From positions 1-23,188 of the forward strand of contig NZXU01000037.1 in the NCBI GenBank assembly GCA_002698425.1: 23,188 nucleotides of DNA, read 5' to 3'. Within the stretch, counting starts at the first letter, position 1. Each line of letters starts with the position of its first letter. The notes below the pieces were generated by a model that searched no databases, was not told the origin of the DNA, and saw only the letters and a program-made list of their open reading frames with translations. This document shows, in pieces, positions 1 through 7,730 of this stretch. Source of the stretch: Ahrensia sp. (GTDB lineage: Bacteria; Pseudomonadota; Alphaproteobacteria; Rhizobiales; Rhizobiaceae). The position numbers were made by a program, and so were the translations under genes.

Positions 1-60
1 CGGCGGGTCGATATCGCCGGACGACAGGGGCAGGAACAGGGTTTCGACAGCGCCGCTCAT
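1..60 (-). CDS. 5' end of an unidentified gene, possibly an RsmC-like methyltransferase (partial)
   Basis: An ATG at 60 (minus strand) is preceded by a good Shine-Dalgarno (GAGG, 6 nt before it), and the frame stays open for 20 codons to the window edge. The visible N-terminus contains ETLFLPLSSGDIDPP. An LF-P-(x)-G-(x)-P start of this kind is something I associate with class I SAM-dependent methyltransferases (RsmC-like) that often follow pnp in rhizobia. That is memory-based inference from 20 residues, so the product name is weak. The existence of a gene here is much better supported than its function. The pnp terminator ends only about ten bases before the start codon. Confidence 0.5.
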   Translation of the reverse strand, partial: MSGAVETLFLPLSSGDIDPP

Positions 61-70
61 CTCGTGCCTC

Positions 71-101
71 AAAGAAAAAACGCGGGGCAAAATGCCCCGC
101 G
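71..101 (-). terminator. Rho-independent terminator after pnp
   Basis: On the minus strand a perfect 9-bp GC-rich stem (CGCGGGGCA / TGCCCCGCG, plus-strand 81-101) closes a 3-nt loop. It is followed directly by a T-rich tract (TTTTTTCTTT, plus-strand 71-80). It lies 28 bases past the pnp stop codon. The stem and T-tract together make this one of the clearest intrinsic terminators in the window. Confidence 0.9.
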
Positions 102-128
102 TCGTTGTTCATTCCGGGATGAAAGGAC

Positions 129-2258
129 CTACTCGGCCTTTTCCTCGCGCGGCTTTTCCTTGCCGGTCTCCTGATCGACGACCTTCATCGACAGGCGGAC
201 CTTGCCGCGCTCGTCGAAGCCCATCAGCTTGACGAAGACCTTGTCGCCTTCCTTGACGACGTCGGTGGTCTTTCCGACGCGCTCGGGGGCGAGCTGCGAA
301 ATGTGGACGAGGCCGTCACGCGGGCCGAAGAAGTTCACGAAGGCGCCGAAATCGGCGGTCTTGACGACCGTGCCCTCATAGATCTCGCCGACTTCCGGCT
401 CGGCCACGATGGAGTGGATCCACTTCTTGGCCGCCTCGATCTCCTTGCCGGAGGCCGAAGCGATCTTGACCGTGCCATCGTCCTCGATGTTGATCTTGGC
501 GCCGGTCTGCTCGACGATCTCGCGGATCACCTTGCCGCCGGAACCGATCACGTCGCGGATCTTGTCGACCGGAATCTGCATCTGCTCGATGCGCGGCGCG
601 AACTCGCCGAGTTCGGCGCGGCTTTCCGAAAGGGCCTTGGCCATTTCGCCGAGGATGTGCAGGCGGCCGTCCTTGGCCTGGCCGAGAGCGACCTTCATGA
701 TCTCCTCGGTGATGCCCTGGATCTTGATGTCCATCTGCAGCGAGGTCACGCCGTTGGCGGAACCGGCCACCTTGAAGTCCATGTCGCCGAGATGGTCCTC
801 GTCACCGAGAATGTCGGACAGGACGGCGAACTCGTCGCCTTCCTTGATCAGGCCCATGGCGATACCGGCAACCGGCGACTTGAGCGGAACGCCGGCATCC
901 ATCAGCGACAGCGAGGTGCCGCAGACGGTCGCCATCGAGGACGAACCGTTGGATTCGGTGATCTCGGAGACGACGCGCAGCGTGTAGGGGAATTCCTCGG
1001 CGCTCGGCAGCAGCGGATGAACCGCACGCCATGCCAGCTTGCCGTGGCCGATCTCGCGGCGGCCCGGGGAGCCCATGCGGCCCGCTTCACCGACCGAATA
1101 GGGCGGGAAGTTGTAATGCAGCATGAAGGTTTCCTTGTAGGTCCCCGTCAGCGCGTCGATGAACTGCTCGTCCTCGCCGGTGCCGAGCGTGGCAACGACC
1201 AGCGCCTGGGTTTCACCGCGGGTGAAGACAGCGGACCCGTGGGTGCGCGGCAGGACGCCGACTTCCGAAACGATCGGACGGACGGTGGAGAGATCGCGGC
1301 CGTCTATGCGGGTCTTGGTCTTCAGGATGTTGCCGCGGACCACCTTGGCCTGCAGCGACTTGAAGACCGAGCCGATCTGCTCGGCGGTCCACTTGGCATC
1401 CTCGCCTTCGGCCGGCGCGAAGTGTTCCTTCATCTTCGCCTTGACGGCGTCGATGGCGGTGTAACGGTCCTTTTTGTCTGTGATGGTGTAGGCCTTGGCC
1501 AGCTCGTCGGCGACCACGCCTTCCATCTCGCCCTCGAGAGCGGAGAGATCTTCCGGCGAGAAGTCGCGCGGCTCGTTGGCGGCGACTTCGGCGAGCTTGA
1601 TAATCGCGTTGATGACCGGCTGCATGCCGCGATGGCCGAACATTACCGCGCCGAGCATGATGTCCTCGGAGAGTTCGTTGGCCTCGGATTCGACCATCAG
1701 CACCGCGTCGGACGTACCGGCGACGACGAGGTCGAGTTCGCTTTCCTCCATCTCGTCAATATGCGGGTTGAGGACGTATTCGCCGTTGATGTAACCGACA
1801 CGCGCGCCGCCGATCGGGCCCATGAAGGGAACGCCGGAGAGCGTCAGCGCGGCCGAAGCGCCGACCATGGCGAGCACGTCCGGATCGTTTTCCAGATCGT
1901 GCTGCAGGACGGTCAGGACGACCTGCGTGTCGTTCTTGTAGCCATCCGGAAAGAGCGGGCGGATCGGGCGGTCGATCAGACGCGAGGTCAGCGTTTCCTT
2001 TTCCGACGGGCGGCCTTCGCGCTTGAAGAAGCCGCCGGGGATCTTGCCGGCCGCAAAGGTCTTTTCCTGATAGTTGACGGTCAGCGGGAAGAAGTCCTGG
2101 CCGGGTTTCGGCTCCTTGGCGGAGACGACGGTGGCGAGAACGACGGTCTCTCCATAGGTGGCCATGACGGCGCCGTGCGCCTGGCGGGCAACCTTGCCGG
2201 TTTCGAGAATGAGCGGACGGCCGCCCCAGTCGATTTCGACCTTGTGATGATTGAACAT
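129..2258 (-). CDS. pnp: Polyribonucleotide nucleotidyltransferase (PNPase)
   Basis: PNPase is a trimeric 3'-5' phosphorolytic exoribonuclease that degrades mRNA to nucleoside diphosphates and can also add tails. The 709-residue product has the usual family length and layout: two RNase PH-like cores separated by a helical domain, a KH domain at about 562-622 with the GSGG loop at 572-575, and an S1 domain from about 623 ([10 protein letters not shown], then DGLVHISQL). The second core carries the conserved acidic stretch [16 protein letters not shown] chose the ATG at 2258 ([13 protein letters not shown]) because AAGGA lies at ideal spacing before it; a start at 2375 would add 39 residues unlike the family. 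It follows rpsO, its usual partner, after 251 bases that hold hairpins. The acidic/basic tail EKPREEKAE is ordinary. Confidence 0.97.
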   Translation of the reverse strand: MFNHHKVEIDWGGRPLILETGKVARQAHGAVMATYGETVVLATVVSAKEPKPGQDFFPLTVNYQEKTFAAGKIPGGFFKREGRPSEKETLTSRLIDRPIRPLFPDGYKNDTQVVLTVLQHDLENDPDVLAMVGASAALTLSGVPFMGPIGGARVGYINGEYVLNPHIDEMEESELDLVVAGTSDAVLMVESEANELSEDIMLGAVMFGHRGMQPVINAIIKLAEVAANEPRDFSPEDLSALEGEMEGVVADELAKAYTITDKKDRYTAIDAVKAKMKEHFAPAEGEDAKWTAEQIGSVFKSLQAKVVRGNILKTKTRIDGRDLSTVRPIVSEVGVLPRTHGSAVFTRGETQALVVATLGTGEDEQFIDALTGTYKETFMLHYNFPPYSVGEAGRMGSPGRREIGHGKLAWRAVHPLLPSAEEFPYTLRVVSEITESNGSSSMATVCGTSLSLMDAGVPLKSPVAGIAMGLIKEGDEFAVLSDILGDEDHLGDMDFKVAGSANGVTSLQMDIKIQGITEEIMKVALGQAKDGRLHILGEMAKALSESRAELGEFAPRIEQMQIPVDKIRDVIGSGGKVIREIVEQTGAKINIEDDGTVKIASASGKEIEAAKKWIHSIVAEPEVGEIYEGTVVKTADFGAFVNFFGPRDGLVHISQLAPERVGKTTDVVKEGDKVFVKLMGFDERGKVRLSMKVVDQETGKEKPREEKAE

Positions 2259-2474
2259 GTCTTGTCCTTGTTTGTCTGGAAGCGCATCCGCGGCCTCATG
2301 GCAGCGAATGTCTCCCGGCTTCGTTATGAACGAGCGACGGGCAAGACGACTGGATGCTTGGCGATGAATTCTCAAGCAGCCGGCAATCCTGCCCCGAAGC
2401 TCCCTCGGGTTGGCGGCGGTGCGGTTTCGCGCCCGCCGGCCGGTTCGTCCGGGTTCACGCCACCCGGAAAGGCG

Positions 2475-2503
2475 AAAAGGCGGACCGGCATGGCCGGTCC
2501 GCC
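2475..2503 (-). terminator. Strong hairpin after rpsO (terminator or processing site)
   Basis: Seven bases past the rpsO stop, the minus strand forms a perfect 11-bp stem (GGCGGACCGGC / GCCGGTCCGCC, plus-strand 2479-2503) with a 3-nt loop, followed by only four T residues. The short T-tract suggests partial termination. In enterobacteria the rpsO-pnp interval carries a terminator and an RNase III processing hairpin, so this element could serve either purpose. A second small hairpin lies at 2449-2467 (CCGGGT / ACCCGG). Confidence 0.7.
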
Positions 2504-2509
2504 CGAGTC

Positions 2510-2779
2510 TTAGCGGCGGATGCCGAGTTCGGAAATCAGCTTCTGGTAGCGTGCCTCGTCGTTACGCTTGACGTAATCGAGGAGGCTGCGACGCTGCGAA
2601 ACCATCTTCAGGAGACCACGGCGGGAGTGATTGTCCTTCTTGTGGCCCTTGAAGTGTTCCGTCAGGTTGGTGATCCGTTCGGTGAGGATCGCCACCTGGA
2701 CTTCCGGAGAACCGGTGTCGCCGGCTTTCGTCGCGAATTTCTGAATAAGCTCGGCCTTGCGCTCGGGCGTAATCGACAT
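2510..2779 (-). CDS. rpsO: 30S ribosomal protein S15
   Basis: S15 is a primary 16S rRNA-binding protein of the small subunit platform and nucleates binding of S6 and S18. The 89-residue product is the standard length and matches the family throughout: [15 protein letters not shown] at the N-terminus, then [26 protein letters not shown] and [14 protein letters not shown]. The ATG at 2779 has AAAGGA at good spacing. It sits directly before pnp, as in most bacteria, but the usual upstream neighbour truB is about 3.9 kb away. A promoter and a structured leader (see separate entries) suggest it is transcribed on its own and possibly autoregulated by S15. Confidence 0.98.
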   Translation of the reverse strand: MSITPERKAELIQKFATKAGDTGSPEVQVAILTERITNLTEHFKGHKKDNHSRRGLLKMVSQRRSLLDYVKRNDEARYQKLISELGIRR

Positions 2780-2887
2780 CGTATGTCCTTTCTTCTTCGG
2801 GGCTTTTGCCCCTTGTTGTTCGGGTGAGCCGCCCTGTGCCGGGATGTCGTCCAGCAGGGGCCTTTCTTCGCATTTCGGGAATGCTGG
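2780..2887 (-). promoter_or_regulatory. Structured rpsO leader, candidate S15 autoregulatory RNA
   Basis: From the predicted start site the minus-strand leader is about 107 nt long. It contains an outer stem CCAGCA / TGCTGG (plus-strand 2882-2887 and 2851-2856) and a hairpin GGGGC-AAAA-GCCCC (plus-strand 2799-2812) just ahead of the Shine-Dalgarno. S15 represses its own translation through leader RNAs in several phyla, and an alphaproteobacterial class has been described. That this leader belongs to it is inference from position and structure alone. Confidence 0.45.
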
Positions 2888-2892
2888 CGCGC

Positions 2893-2921
2893 ATATAGGC
2901 GATGAAAGGCGAAATGTCGAG
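2893..2921 (-). promoter_or_regulatory. Sigma-70 type promoter for rpsO
   Basis: On the minus strand CTCGAC (plus-strand 2916-2921) and CTATAT (2893-2898) are separated by exactly 17 bases. This matches the rhizobial housekeeping consensus CTTGAC-N17-CTATAT at 11 of 12 positions. Transcription would begin near 2886, giving a leader of about 107 nt before rpsO. This is the best promoter match I found in the window. Confidence 0.75.
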
Positions 2922-2980
2922 TGTCTTGGGTATTCCGCCGATCTCTTGTGTCATGCCAATCGCGATACGAGGTAAAGAAC

Positions 2981-4174
2981 ATGACGAAGCCGCACTTCAC
3001 AAGCGTGGCCGGGGCCGCCGTCCTGGCAGGGAGCATCCTCATGGCAGGCATCACGCAGGCGGTATCGGGCAATGCCGAGATCGGAACGATCGAAAGCGTC
3101 TACGAGACGCCGTCCGCCGCAAAACCGCTGTTTTCCGATCGGTTCCTCCAAGCGGCACCCTTCGACCAGATCGAAAGCGCCGTCGCTGCAATACGCCGGG
3201 AATACGGTCCCGCGCGCGCCGTGCGCGAGGCCGGCGAAGACTATGAAATCGAGACCGGGACGCACCGCATTCCAGTGCAGATCAGGCTGAACGCCGAGGG
3301 CAGGATCGAGGGCCTTCTGTTCAAGCCCGCCGAGCCGCTCACGGCATCGATCGGAGAAACGCTGGAGCTGCTCGCAGCGATGCCTGGTGCGGTCTCCTAC
3401 TCCATAACGCGGGACGGCGAGGCGATCCACGGTCGCCATGCGGATGAAAGGCTGGCGGTCGGTTCCGCCTTCAAGCTGGCGGTGTTGTCAGTGCTCGCGG
3501 ACGGCATCGAAGCCAGGACTCATCGATGGGACGACGTGCTGCGGCTCGAACCGGGCGACAAATCGCTGCCGTCGGGGCAGCTGCAGGATTTTCCGGCCGG
3601 ATCGCCTTTCACACTGCACACGCTGGCCGCCGCGATGATCGCCGAGAGTGACAACACCGCGACCGACATGCTGATCCGGCTTCTCGGCCGCGAGCCGGTT
3701 GCCGAAAGGCTGCGGACAGAGACCGTCCTGACGACACGGGAGTTCTTCACGCTGAAAGCCGACCCCGACCTAGCGCGGCGCTACGCCGAGGCGGGCACGG
3801 ACGGGCGGATGGCGATCATCGGCGAAATCGCCGAGCGCGACCTTCCTTCGCCGACGCTGGTCATGGGAGCCCATGACAAGGGCATCGAGTGGTATGTTTC
3901 GAATGCGACGCTCTGCGAACTGGCCGGCGCGGTCCGGGGCCTCGATGTCTTCGAGATCAATCCCGGACCGGTGGATGCCGGACGCTGGCGGTCGGTCGCC
4001 TACAAGGGCGGCAGCGAGACCGGCGTGCTCAACCTGACGGCCGCGCTTGCGGGTGAGAATGGGCACACCTTTTGCGTTTCGGTGACCGTCAATGACGGCA
4101 GCGCAATCGACGAGGCCGCCGTCTCCGGCCTCTTCTCCCGCCTGACGGATCAGCTCGCCGCCGATCCGCAGTGA
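2981..4174 (+). CDS. Secreted serine hydrolase with a class A beta-lactamase fold
   Basis: The 397-residue product begins with a Sec-type signal peptide (MTKPHFTSVAGAAVLAGSIL, likely cleavage after TQA at residue 27), so it should act in the periplasm. Residues about 45-117 resemble the N-terminal domain of the Orf12-like hydrolase family from clavulanic acid clusters. The rest is a beta-lactamase-like domain with Ser162-x-x-Lys165 (SAFK), SDN at 223-225 and a KGG box at 342-344 in place of KTG. I see no ExxLN omega-loop motif, so genuine penicillinase activity is doubtful; an esterase or penicillin-binding hydrolase is equally possible. I chose the ATG at 2981 because GAGG stands before it and the signal peptide follows at once. 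It faces away from rpsO and converges on the aldehyde dehydrogenase gene with a 9-base gap. Confidence 0.85.
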   Translation: MTKPHFTSVAGAAVLAGSILMAGITQAVSGNAEIGTIESVYETPSAAKPLFSDRFLQAAPFDQIESAVAAIRREYGPARAVREAGEDYEIETGTHRIPVQIRLNAEGRIEGLLFKPAEPLTASIGETLELLAAMPGAVSYSITRDGEAIHGRHADERLAVGSAFKLAVLSVLADGIEARTHRWDDVLRLEPGDKSLPSGQLQDFPAGSPFTLHTLAAAMIAESDNTATDMLIRLLGREPVAERLRTETVLTTREFFTLKADPDLARRYAEAGTDGRMAIIGEIAERDLPSPTLVMGAHDKGIEWYVSNATLCELAGAVRGLDVFEINPGPVDAGRWRSVAYKGGSETGVLNLTAALAGENGHTFCVSVTVNDGSAIDEAAVSGLFSRLTDQLAADPQ

Positions 4175-4183
4175 CGCGAAAAC

Positions 4184-5608
4184 TCAGCGCGCGCTGACGA
4201 TCTTGGTCTCGAGGAAATCCTCCAGGCCCCACCGGCCGCCCTCGCGGCCATTGCCGGACTGCTTGTAACCGCCGAAGGGATGGCCGGCGGCAAAGCCCGC
4301 GCCATTGACGCGGACCATGCCGGCGCGCAATTTCCGCGCGACGCGCTGGCCCTTGTCGACGTCCGATGTGGAGAGATAGGCAGCGAGCCCGTAGGGCGTG
4401 TCGTTGGCGATCTCGACGGCCTCGTCCTCGCCCTCGAAGGGGATCATCACCAGCACCGGCCCGAACACTTCCTCGCGTGCTATGGTCATCTGGTTGTTGA
4501 CGTCTGCAAAGACGGTCGGACGCACGAAATAGCCGCGATTGAAGCCCTCGGGACGGCCCATGCCGCCGGCAACCAAGCGCGCGCCTTCGGCGATCCCCAC
4601 TTCGATCAGACCCTGGACCTTGTCGAACTGCGCCTGCGAGACGAGCGGGCCGATATGGCCGCCGGCCTCGCGCGGATTGCCGACCTTGACGGCCTCGGCG
4701 GCTTCCCTGACCAGATCGACCGCCTCTTCGTAGACAGGACGCTCGACCAGCATGCGCGTCGGCGCGTTGCAGGACTGGCCGGTGTTCTCCATGCAATGAT
4801 TGACGCCACGGGTAATCGAGCGCGGCAGATCGGCATCGGCAAAAATGATGTTGGGCGACTTGCCGCCGAGTTCGAGCGTGACGCGCTTGACCGTGTCGGC
4901 GGAGCCCTTGGTGACCAGTGCGCCCGCGCGCGTCGAGCCGGTGAACGACATCATGTCGATATCCGGATGATGCGACATCGCCTCGCCAACGCCCGGACCG
5001 TCGCCATTGACGAGGTTGAACACGCCGGCGGGGAAACCCGCCTCATCGACGAATTCGGCGAACAGCAGCGCCGAGAGCGGCGCGATCTCGGACGGCTTCA
5101 GGATACAGGTGCAGCCGGTCATCAGGGCCGGATAGACCTTGAGCGCGATCTGGTTGATCGGCCAGTTCCAAGGCGTGATCAGGCCGCAGACGCCGATCGG
5201 CTCGCGCACGATGACCTGCCCGTCGGCGAAGGGCTCTTCCCATGCGATATGCTTCACGCCTTCGAGGAAGCCCTGCATGTGCCAGGGGCCGCAAGGCGCC
5301 TGTTCATTGAGGGCCAGATCGATCGGGGCGCCCATTTCCAGCGAGATCGCCTCGCCGAGTTCGCCCATGCGGCGCTGCATGAACGCGTCAAGCTTTTCCA
5401 GCAACGCGATGCGTTCCTCAAGCGGTGTCGCCGCCCAGGCCGGAAAGGCGCGCCGCGCCGCGGCGACCGCCTTGTCGACATCGGCTTTCGCGCCAAGCGA
5501 AATGACCGCACAGGCCTCTTCGGTGGCCGGATCGATCACGTCGCAATCATTCGCCGCCGCCGGTGCGACCCATTTTCCGTCGATGTAGAAATCCCGTTTT
5601 TCGATCAT
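4184..5608 (-). CDS. NAD(P)-dependent aldehyde dehydrogenase
   Basis: This cytosolic enzyme of the ALDH superfamily would oxidise an aldehyde to its carboxylic acid with NAD(P)+. The 474-residue product is of normal length and has the catalytic cysteine Cys280 (NTGQSC), the general base Glu246 (TLELGGKSPN), the oxyanion residue Asn148 (TPWNWP), the cofactor-binding Lys171 (LKPSE) and the FTGST loop at 222-226, with EVFGPV further on. All key residues are present, so it should be active, but the substrate cannot be read from sequence. The ATG at 5608 has a strong GGAAGGA Shine-Dalgarno. It is divergent from the alpha/beta hydrolase gene and shares a 208-base control region with it, which hints at a common pathway or regulator. 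Confidence 0.93.
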   Translation of the reverse strand: MIEKRDFYIDGKWVAPAAANDCDVIDPATEEACAVISLGAKADVDKAVAAARRAFPAWAATPLEERIALLEKLDAFMQRRMGELGEAISLEMGAPIDLALNEQAPCGPWHMQGFLEGVKHIAWEEPFADGQVIVREPIGVCGLITPWNWPINQIALKVYPALMTGCTCILKPSEIAPLSALLFAEFVDEAGFPAGVFNLVNGDGPGVGEAMSHHPDIDMMSFTGSTRAGALVTKGSADTVKRVTLELGGKSPNIIFADADLPRSITRGVNHCMENTGQSCNAPTRMLVERPVYEEAVDLVREAAEAVKVGNPREAGGHIGPLVSQAQFDKVQGLIEVGIAEGARLVAGGMGRPEGFNRGYFVRPTVFADVNNQMTIAREEVFGPVLVMIPFEGEDEAVEIANDTPYGLAAYLSTSDVDKGQRVARKLRAGMVRVNGAGFAAGHPFGGYKQSGNGREGGRWGLEDFLETKIVSAR

Positions 5609-5646
5609 GTCGCGATCCTTCCTTTTGCCCTCTGGCTACACCAGTC

Positions 5647-5698
5647 CGCATGTCCTGCAAATGGCTATCGCATGTCCGCTGCAACACGTCGCATGCGC
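5647..5698. repeat. Three phased direct repeats upstream of the aldehyde dehydrogenase gene
   Basis: CGCATGTCC occurs at 5647-5655 and 5669-5677, and a variant CGCATGCGC at 5690-5698. The repeat starts are 22 and 21 bases apart, about two helical turns. The first two copies are both followed by TGCAA at nearly the same distance. The array lies between the predicted promoter and the start codon of the aldehyde dehydrogenase gene, where a bound repressor would block transcription. Function as an operator is inference. Confidence 0.5.
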
Positions 5699-5713
5699 GT
5701 AAGCATCCCGCCG

Positions 5714-5742
5714 ATATCTGAATCCGGCGTCTAAAATTCAAG
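5714..5742 (-). promoter_or_regulatory. Predicted promoter of the aldehyde dehydrogenase gene
   Basis: On the minus strand CTTGAA (plus-strand 5737-5742) and AGATAT (5714-5719) are 17 bases apart, close to CTTGAC-N17-CTATAT. A transcript would start near 5707 and run through the direct-repeat array before the ATG at 5608. I did not find an equally good promoter for the hydrolase on the opposite strand. Confidence 0.5.
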
Positions 5743-5816
5743 CCGTTTCGCGGCGCGTTTCTTTACACGGGCCGGATATATCGGTTGCCCGGACGGGAAA
5801 GACGATTGGTTTGGGC

Positions 5817-6686
5817 ATGCAGGACATCGACAGCTATGTGGTGGAAACGGAACTGGGGCGCATCGCCGTTCGCGATACGCGCGGCGGCGCGATGCCGCTC
5901 CTGTTGCTGCATGGCGGCGGCTACTCCGGGGATATCTTCTCGGCACAGCTCAACGACGCCGAACTGCGCGGTTTCCGGCTGATCGTTCCCGACCTGCCGG
6001 GGCATGGCGAATCGGACAATGCAGCCAATCCGGAAAGCGGCTACAGCGTTTCGGGTCTGGCGAGCGCGATCGCGGCGCTGATCGAGGAACTCGGCCTTGT
6101 CAATTGCGTCGTCGCCGGCTGGTCGCTCGGCGGCCATGTCGCCATCGAGCTGCTCGGCGCGCATTGCTCGATCGCCGGCGTCGCTATTACCGGGGCCCCA
6201 CCGCTCGTCCAGGGCGGTCTCGGCATGATCCGCGGCTTCCATTTCAGTCGCGACATGCTGCTCGCCTCCAAGGCGAAGCTCATGGAGCACGAAGCCGCGC
6301 GGTACATGCGCATGACGCTCGGCCCGGACGCTCCGCGCGAATTTGCCGACCTGATCCTGCGCGCCGATCCGCAATCGCGGCCCGTTACGATGCGCAGCCT
6401 CGTGTCCGGCCAAGGCTGCGACCAGCGCGATACGGTGGAGAGTTCGCCCGTGCCGGTCTGCCTGATCCAGGGCCAGAACGATCCCTTTGCGCGGACCGGC
6501 TATGTGACCGGCATTCGCGGCAATGCAATCTACGAAGGCGGCTGCAAGGTGATCGCGGGAGCGAGGCATGCGCCATTCCTCGACGCGCCGGGCGAATTCA
6601 ACGCCCTTCTCGCCTGTTTCGCGCGCGACGTCGCTTCGGGCAAGGCCAGCGTCGCGCCCGCCGACCCGATGCGCATCGCGGTCTGA
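5817..6686 (+). CDS. Alpha/beta hydrolase
   Basis: The 289-residue product has the alpha/beta hydrolase fold: LHGGG (31-35) forms the oxyanion hole, the nucleophile elbow is GWSLG with Ser103, and the likely acid and base are Asp222 (GQNDPF) and His251 (ARHAPF). PDLPGHGESDN is also typical. No signal peptide or membrane segment is visible, so it should be cytosolic. The substrate is unknown; esters, lactones and C-C bonds are all handled by this family. The start is uncertain: I took the ATG at 5817, but an in-frame TTG at 5811 has slightly better spacing to a weak GGGAAAG. The gene is divergent from the aldehyde dehydrogenase gene, and its end lies 11 bases from the end of truB. Confidence 0.88.
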   Translation: MQDIDSYVVETELGRIAVRDTRGGAMPLLLLHGGGYSGDIFSAQLNDAELRGFRLIVPDLPGHGESDNAANPESGYSVSGLASAIAALIEELGLVNCVVAGWSLGGHVAIELLGAHCSIAGVAITGAPPLVQGGLGMIRGFHFSRDMLLASKAKLMEHEAARYMRMTLGPDAPREFADLILRADPQSRPVTMRSLVSGQGCDQRDTVESSPVPVCLIQGQNDPFARTGYVTGIRGNAIYEGGCKVIAGARHAPFLDAPGEFNALLACFARDVASGKASVAPADPMRIAV

Positions 6687-6697
6687 AACGAACCGCT

Positions 6698-7675
6698 CTA
6701 TAGCTTGAAGACGCGGCGCGGACGGAACTCGCCCTGCGCGATTTCGCCGATCGCCAGCAGGCGGCCATGCTCGAAAGCGCAGGCGTCGTCGGCGGGGAGC
6801 GGCGCGTCGCGGCCGCGCAGGATAACCGGATTGCCGAGCCGGATGCGATTGGCCTGATCGCCGGTGACGACGATCTGCGGATAGCCGTCCATCGCCTCGC
6901 CGGTATCGAGCAACATCGGATCGATCGCCGCGAAACGGGCGGCGAAGCGCTCCGTCTGGTCGCTCTCCTCGTCATCCTCCGGCTTGAAGGGCGCTTCGGC
7001 TGCGGCCACCGCCTTTTCCAGCTCTTCGAGCGTGACCGCGTCCTCCTCGTCGAAGGGATCGACCACGGTGCGGCGCAGTTCGACGACATGGCCGTAACAG
7101 CCGAGATCGCGGCCCATGTCGCGGGCCAGCGAACGGACATAGGTTCCCTTGCCGCAATCCACCTCGAAGGCGGTGCGGCCGTCGTCGTGGCTGACGATCG
7201 CGAGACTCTCGATCTCGACCTCGCGGGCCGGAATGTCGACCGCCTCGCCCTCGCGGGCGAGATCATAGGCGCGCTCGCCGCCGATCTTGATGGCCGAATA
7301 GGCCGGCGGCTTCTGCTGGATCGTGCCGGTATAGTTTTCGAGGATCGACTCGACATCCTCGCGCGAGGGACGCTTGTCGGAGGTCTTGAGCACCTCGCCT
7401 TCGGCGTCGTCGGTCGCCGTTTCCGACCCCCATTCGACGGCGAAACGGTAGACCTTGGCGCCGTCCATCACATAGGGCACGGTCTTGGTCGCCTCGCCCA
7501 GCGCGATCGGCAGAATGCCAGAAGCGAGCGGATCGAGCGTGCCGGCATGGCCCGCCTTTTCCGCCTTGAACAGCCATTTGATTTTGGAGACCGCGTCGGT
7601 CGATCCCATGCCAAGCGGCTTGTCGAGCACCAGCCAGCCCGATACCGGGCGGCCCTTCTTCTTCCTGCGGCCCAT
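6698..7675 (-). CDS. truB: tRNA pseudouridine(55) synthase
   Basis: TruB isomerises U55 in the T-loop of tRNAs and also acts as a tRNA folding chaperone. The 325-residue product has the N-terminal [18 protein letters not shown], the catalytic-aspartate motif [13 protein letters not shown] with Asp48, the [10 protein letters not shown] region, and the [13 protein letters not shown] and [10 protein letters not shown] blocks typical of the family. The C-terminal part (about 240-325) is the longer TruB_C region seen in alphaproteobacteria. The ATG at 7675 has AGGA close by, within a run of repeated ACAGGA. It is the last gene of the rimP-infB-rbfA operon here; rpsO, its usual follower, is separated by an accessory block on mixed strands. 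Confidence 0.97.
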   Translation of the reverse strand: MGRRKKKGRPVSGWLVLDKPLGMGSTDAVSKIKWLFKAEKAGHAGTLDPLASGILPIALGEATKTVPYVMDGAKVYRFAVEWGSETATDDAEGEVLKTSDKRPSREDVESILENYTGTIQQKPPAYSAIKIGGERAYDLAREGEAVDIPAREVEIESLAIVSHDDGRTAFEVDCGKGTYVRSLARDMGRDLGCYGHVVELRRTVVDPFDEEDAVTLEELEKAVAAAEAPFKPEDDEESDQTERFAARFAAIDPMLLDTGEAMDGYPQIVVTGDQANRIRLGNPVILRGRDAPLPADDACAFEHGRLLAIGEIAQGEFRPRRVFKL

Positions 7676-7699
7676 TCCTGTCCTGTCCGTTCCTGTATC

Positions 7700-7719
7700 C
7701 GCCCCTCCACACAGGGGCG
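7700..7719 (-). other. Hairpin in the HNH-truB gap
   Basis: The minus strand carries a perfect 7-bp stem CGCCCCT / AGGGGCG with a 6-nt loop, 25 bases before the truB start and with no T-tract. Four ACAGGA motifs surround it between 7676 and 7730, each resembling a Shine-Dalgarno core. It may affect RNA stability or truB translation, but nothing here shows which. Confidence 0.4.
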
Positions 7720-7730
7720 TGTTTCCTGTC

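Noticed and set aside
303..2513. A 736-codon open frame on the plus strand opposite pnp
   Set aside because: It is antisense to a clear pnp, and its translation is a low-complexity D/R/G/L/A mix without motifs. Long antisense frames are expected in GC-rich genes. The same applies to 4280-5734, 6767-8941, 9569-11908, 12558-14231 and 17535-19160.
2559..3072. Minus-strand open frames extending from the rpsO region to upstream of it (2562-2954, 2662-3072)
   Set aside because: They overlap rpsO in other frames, contain no recognisable domains, and cross the rpsO promoter and leader.
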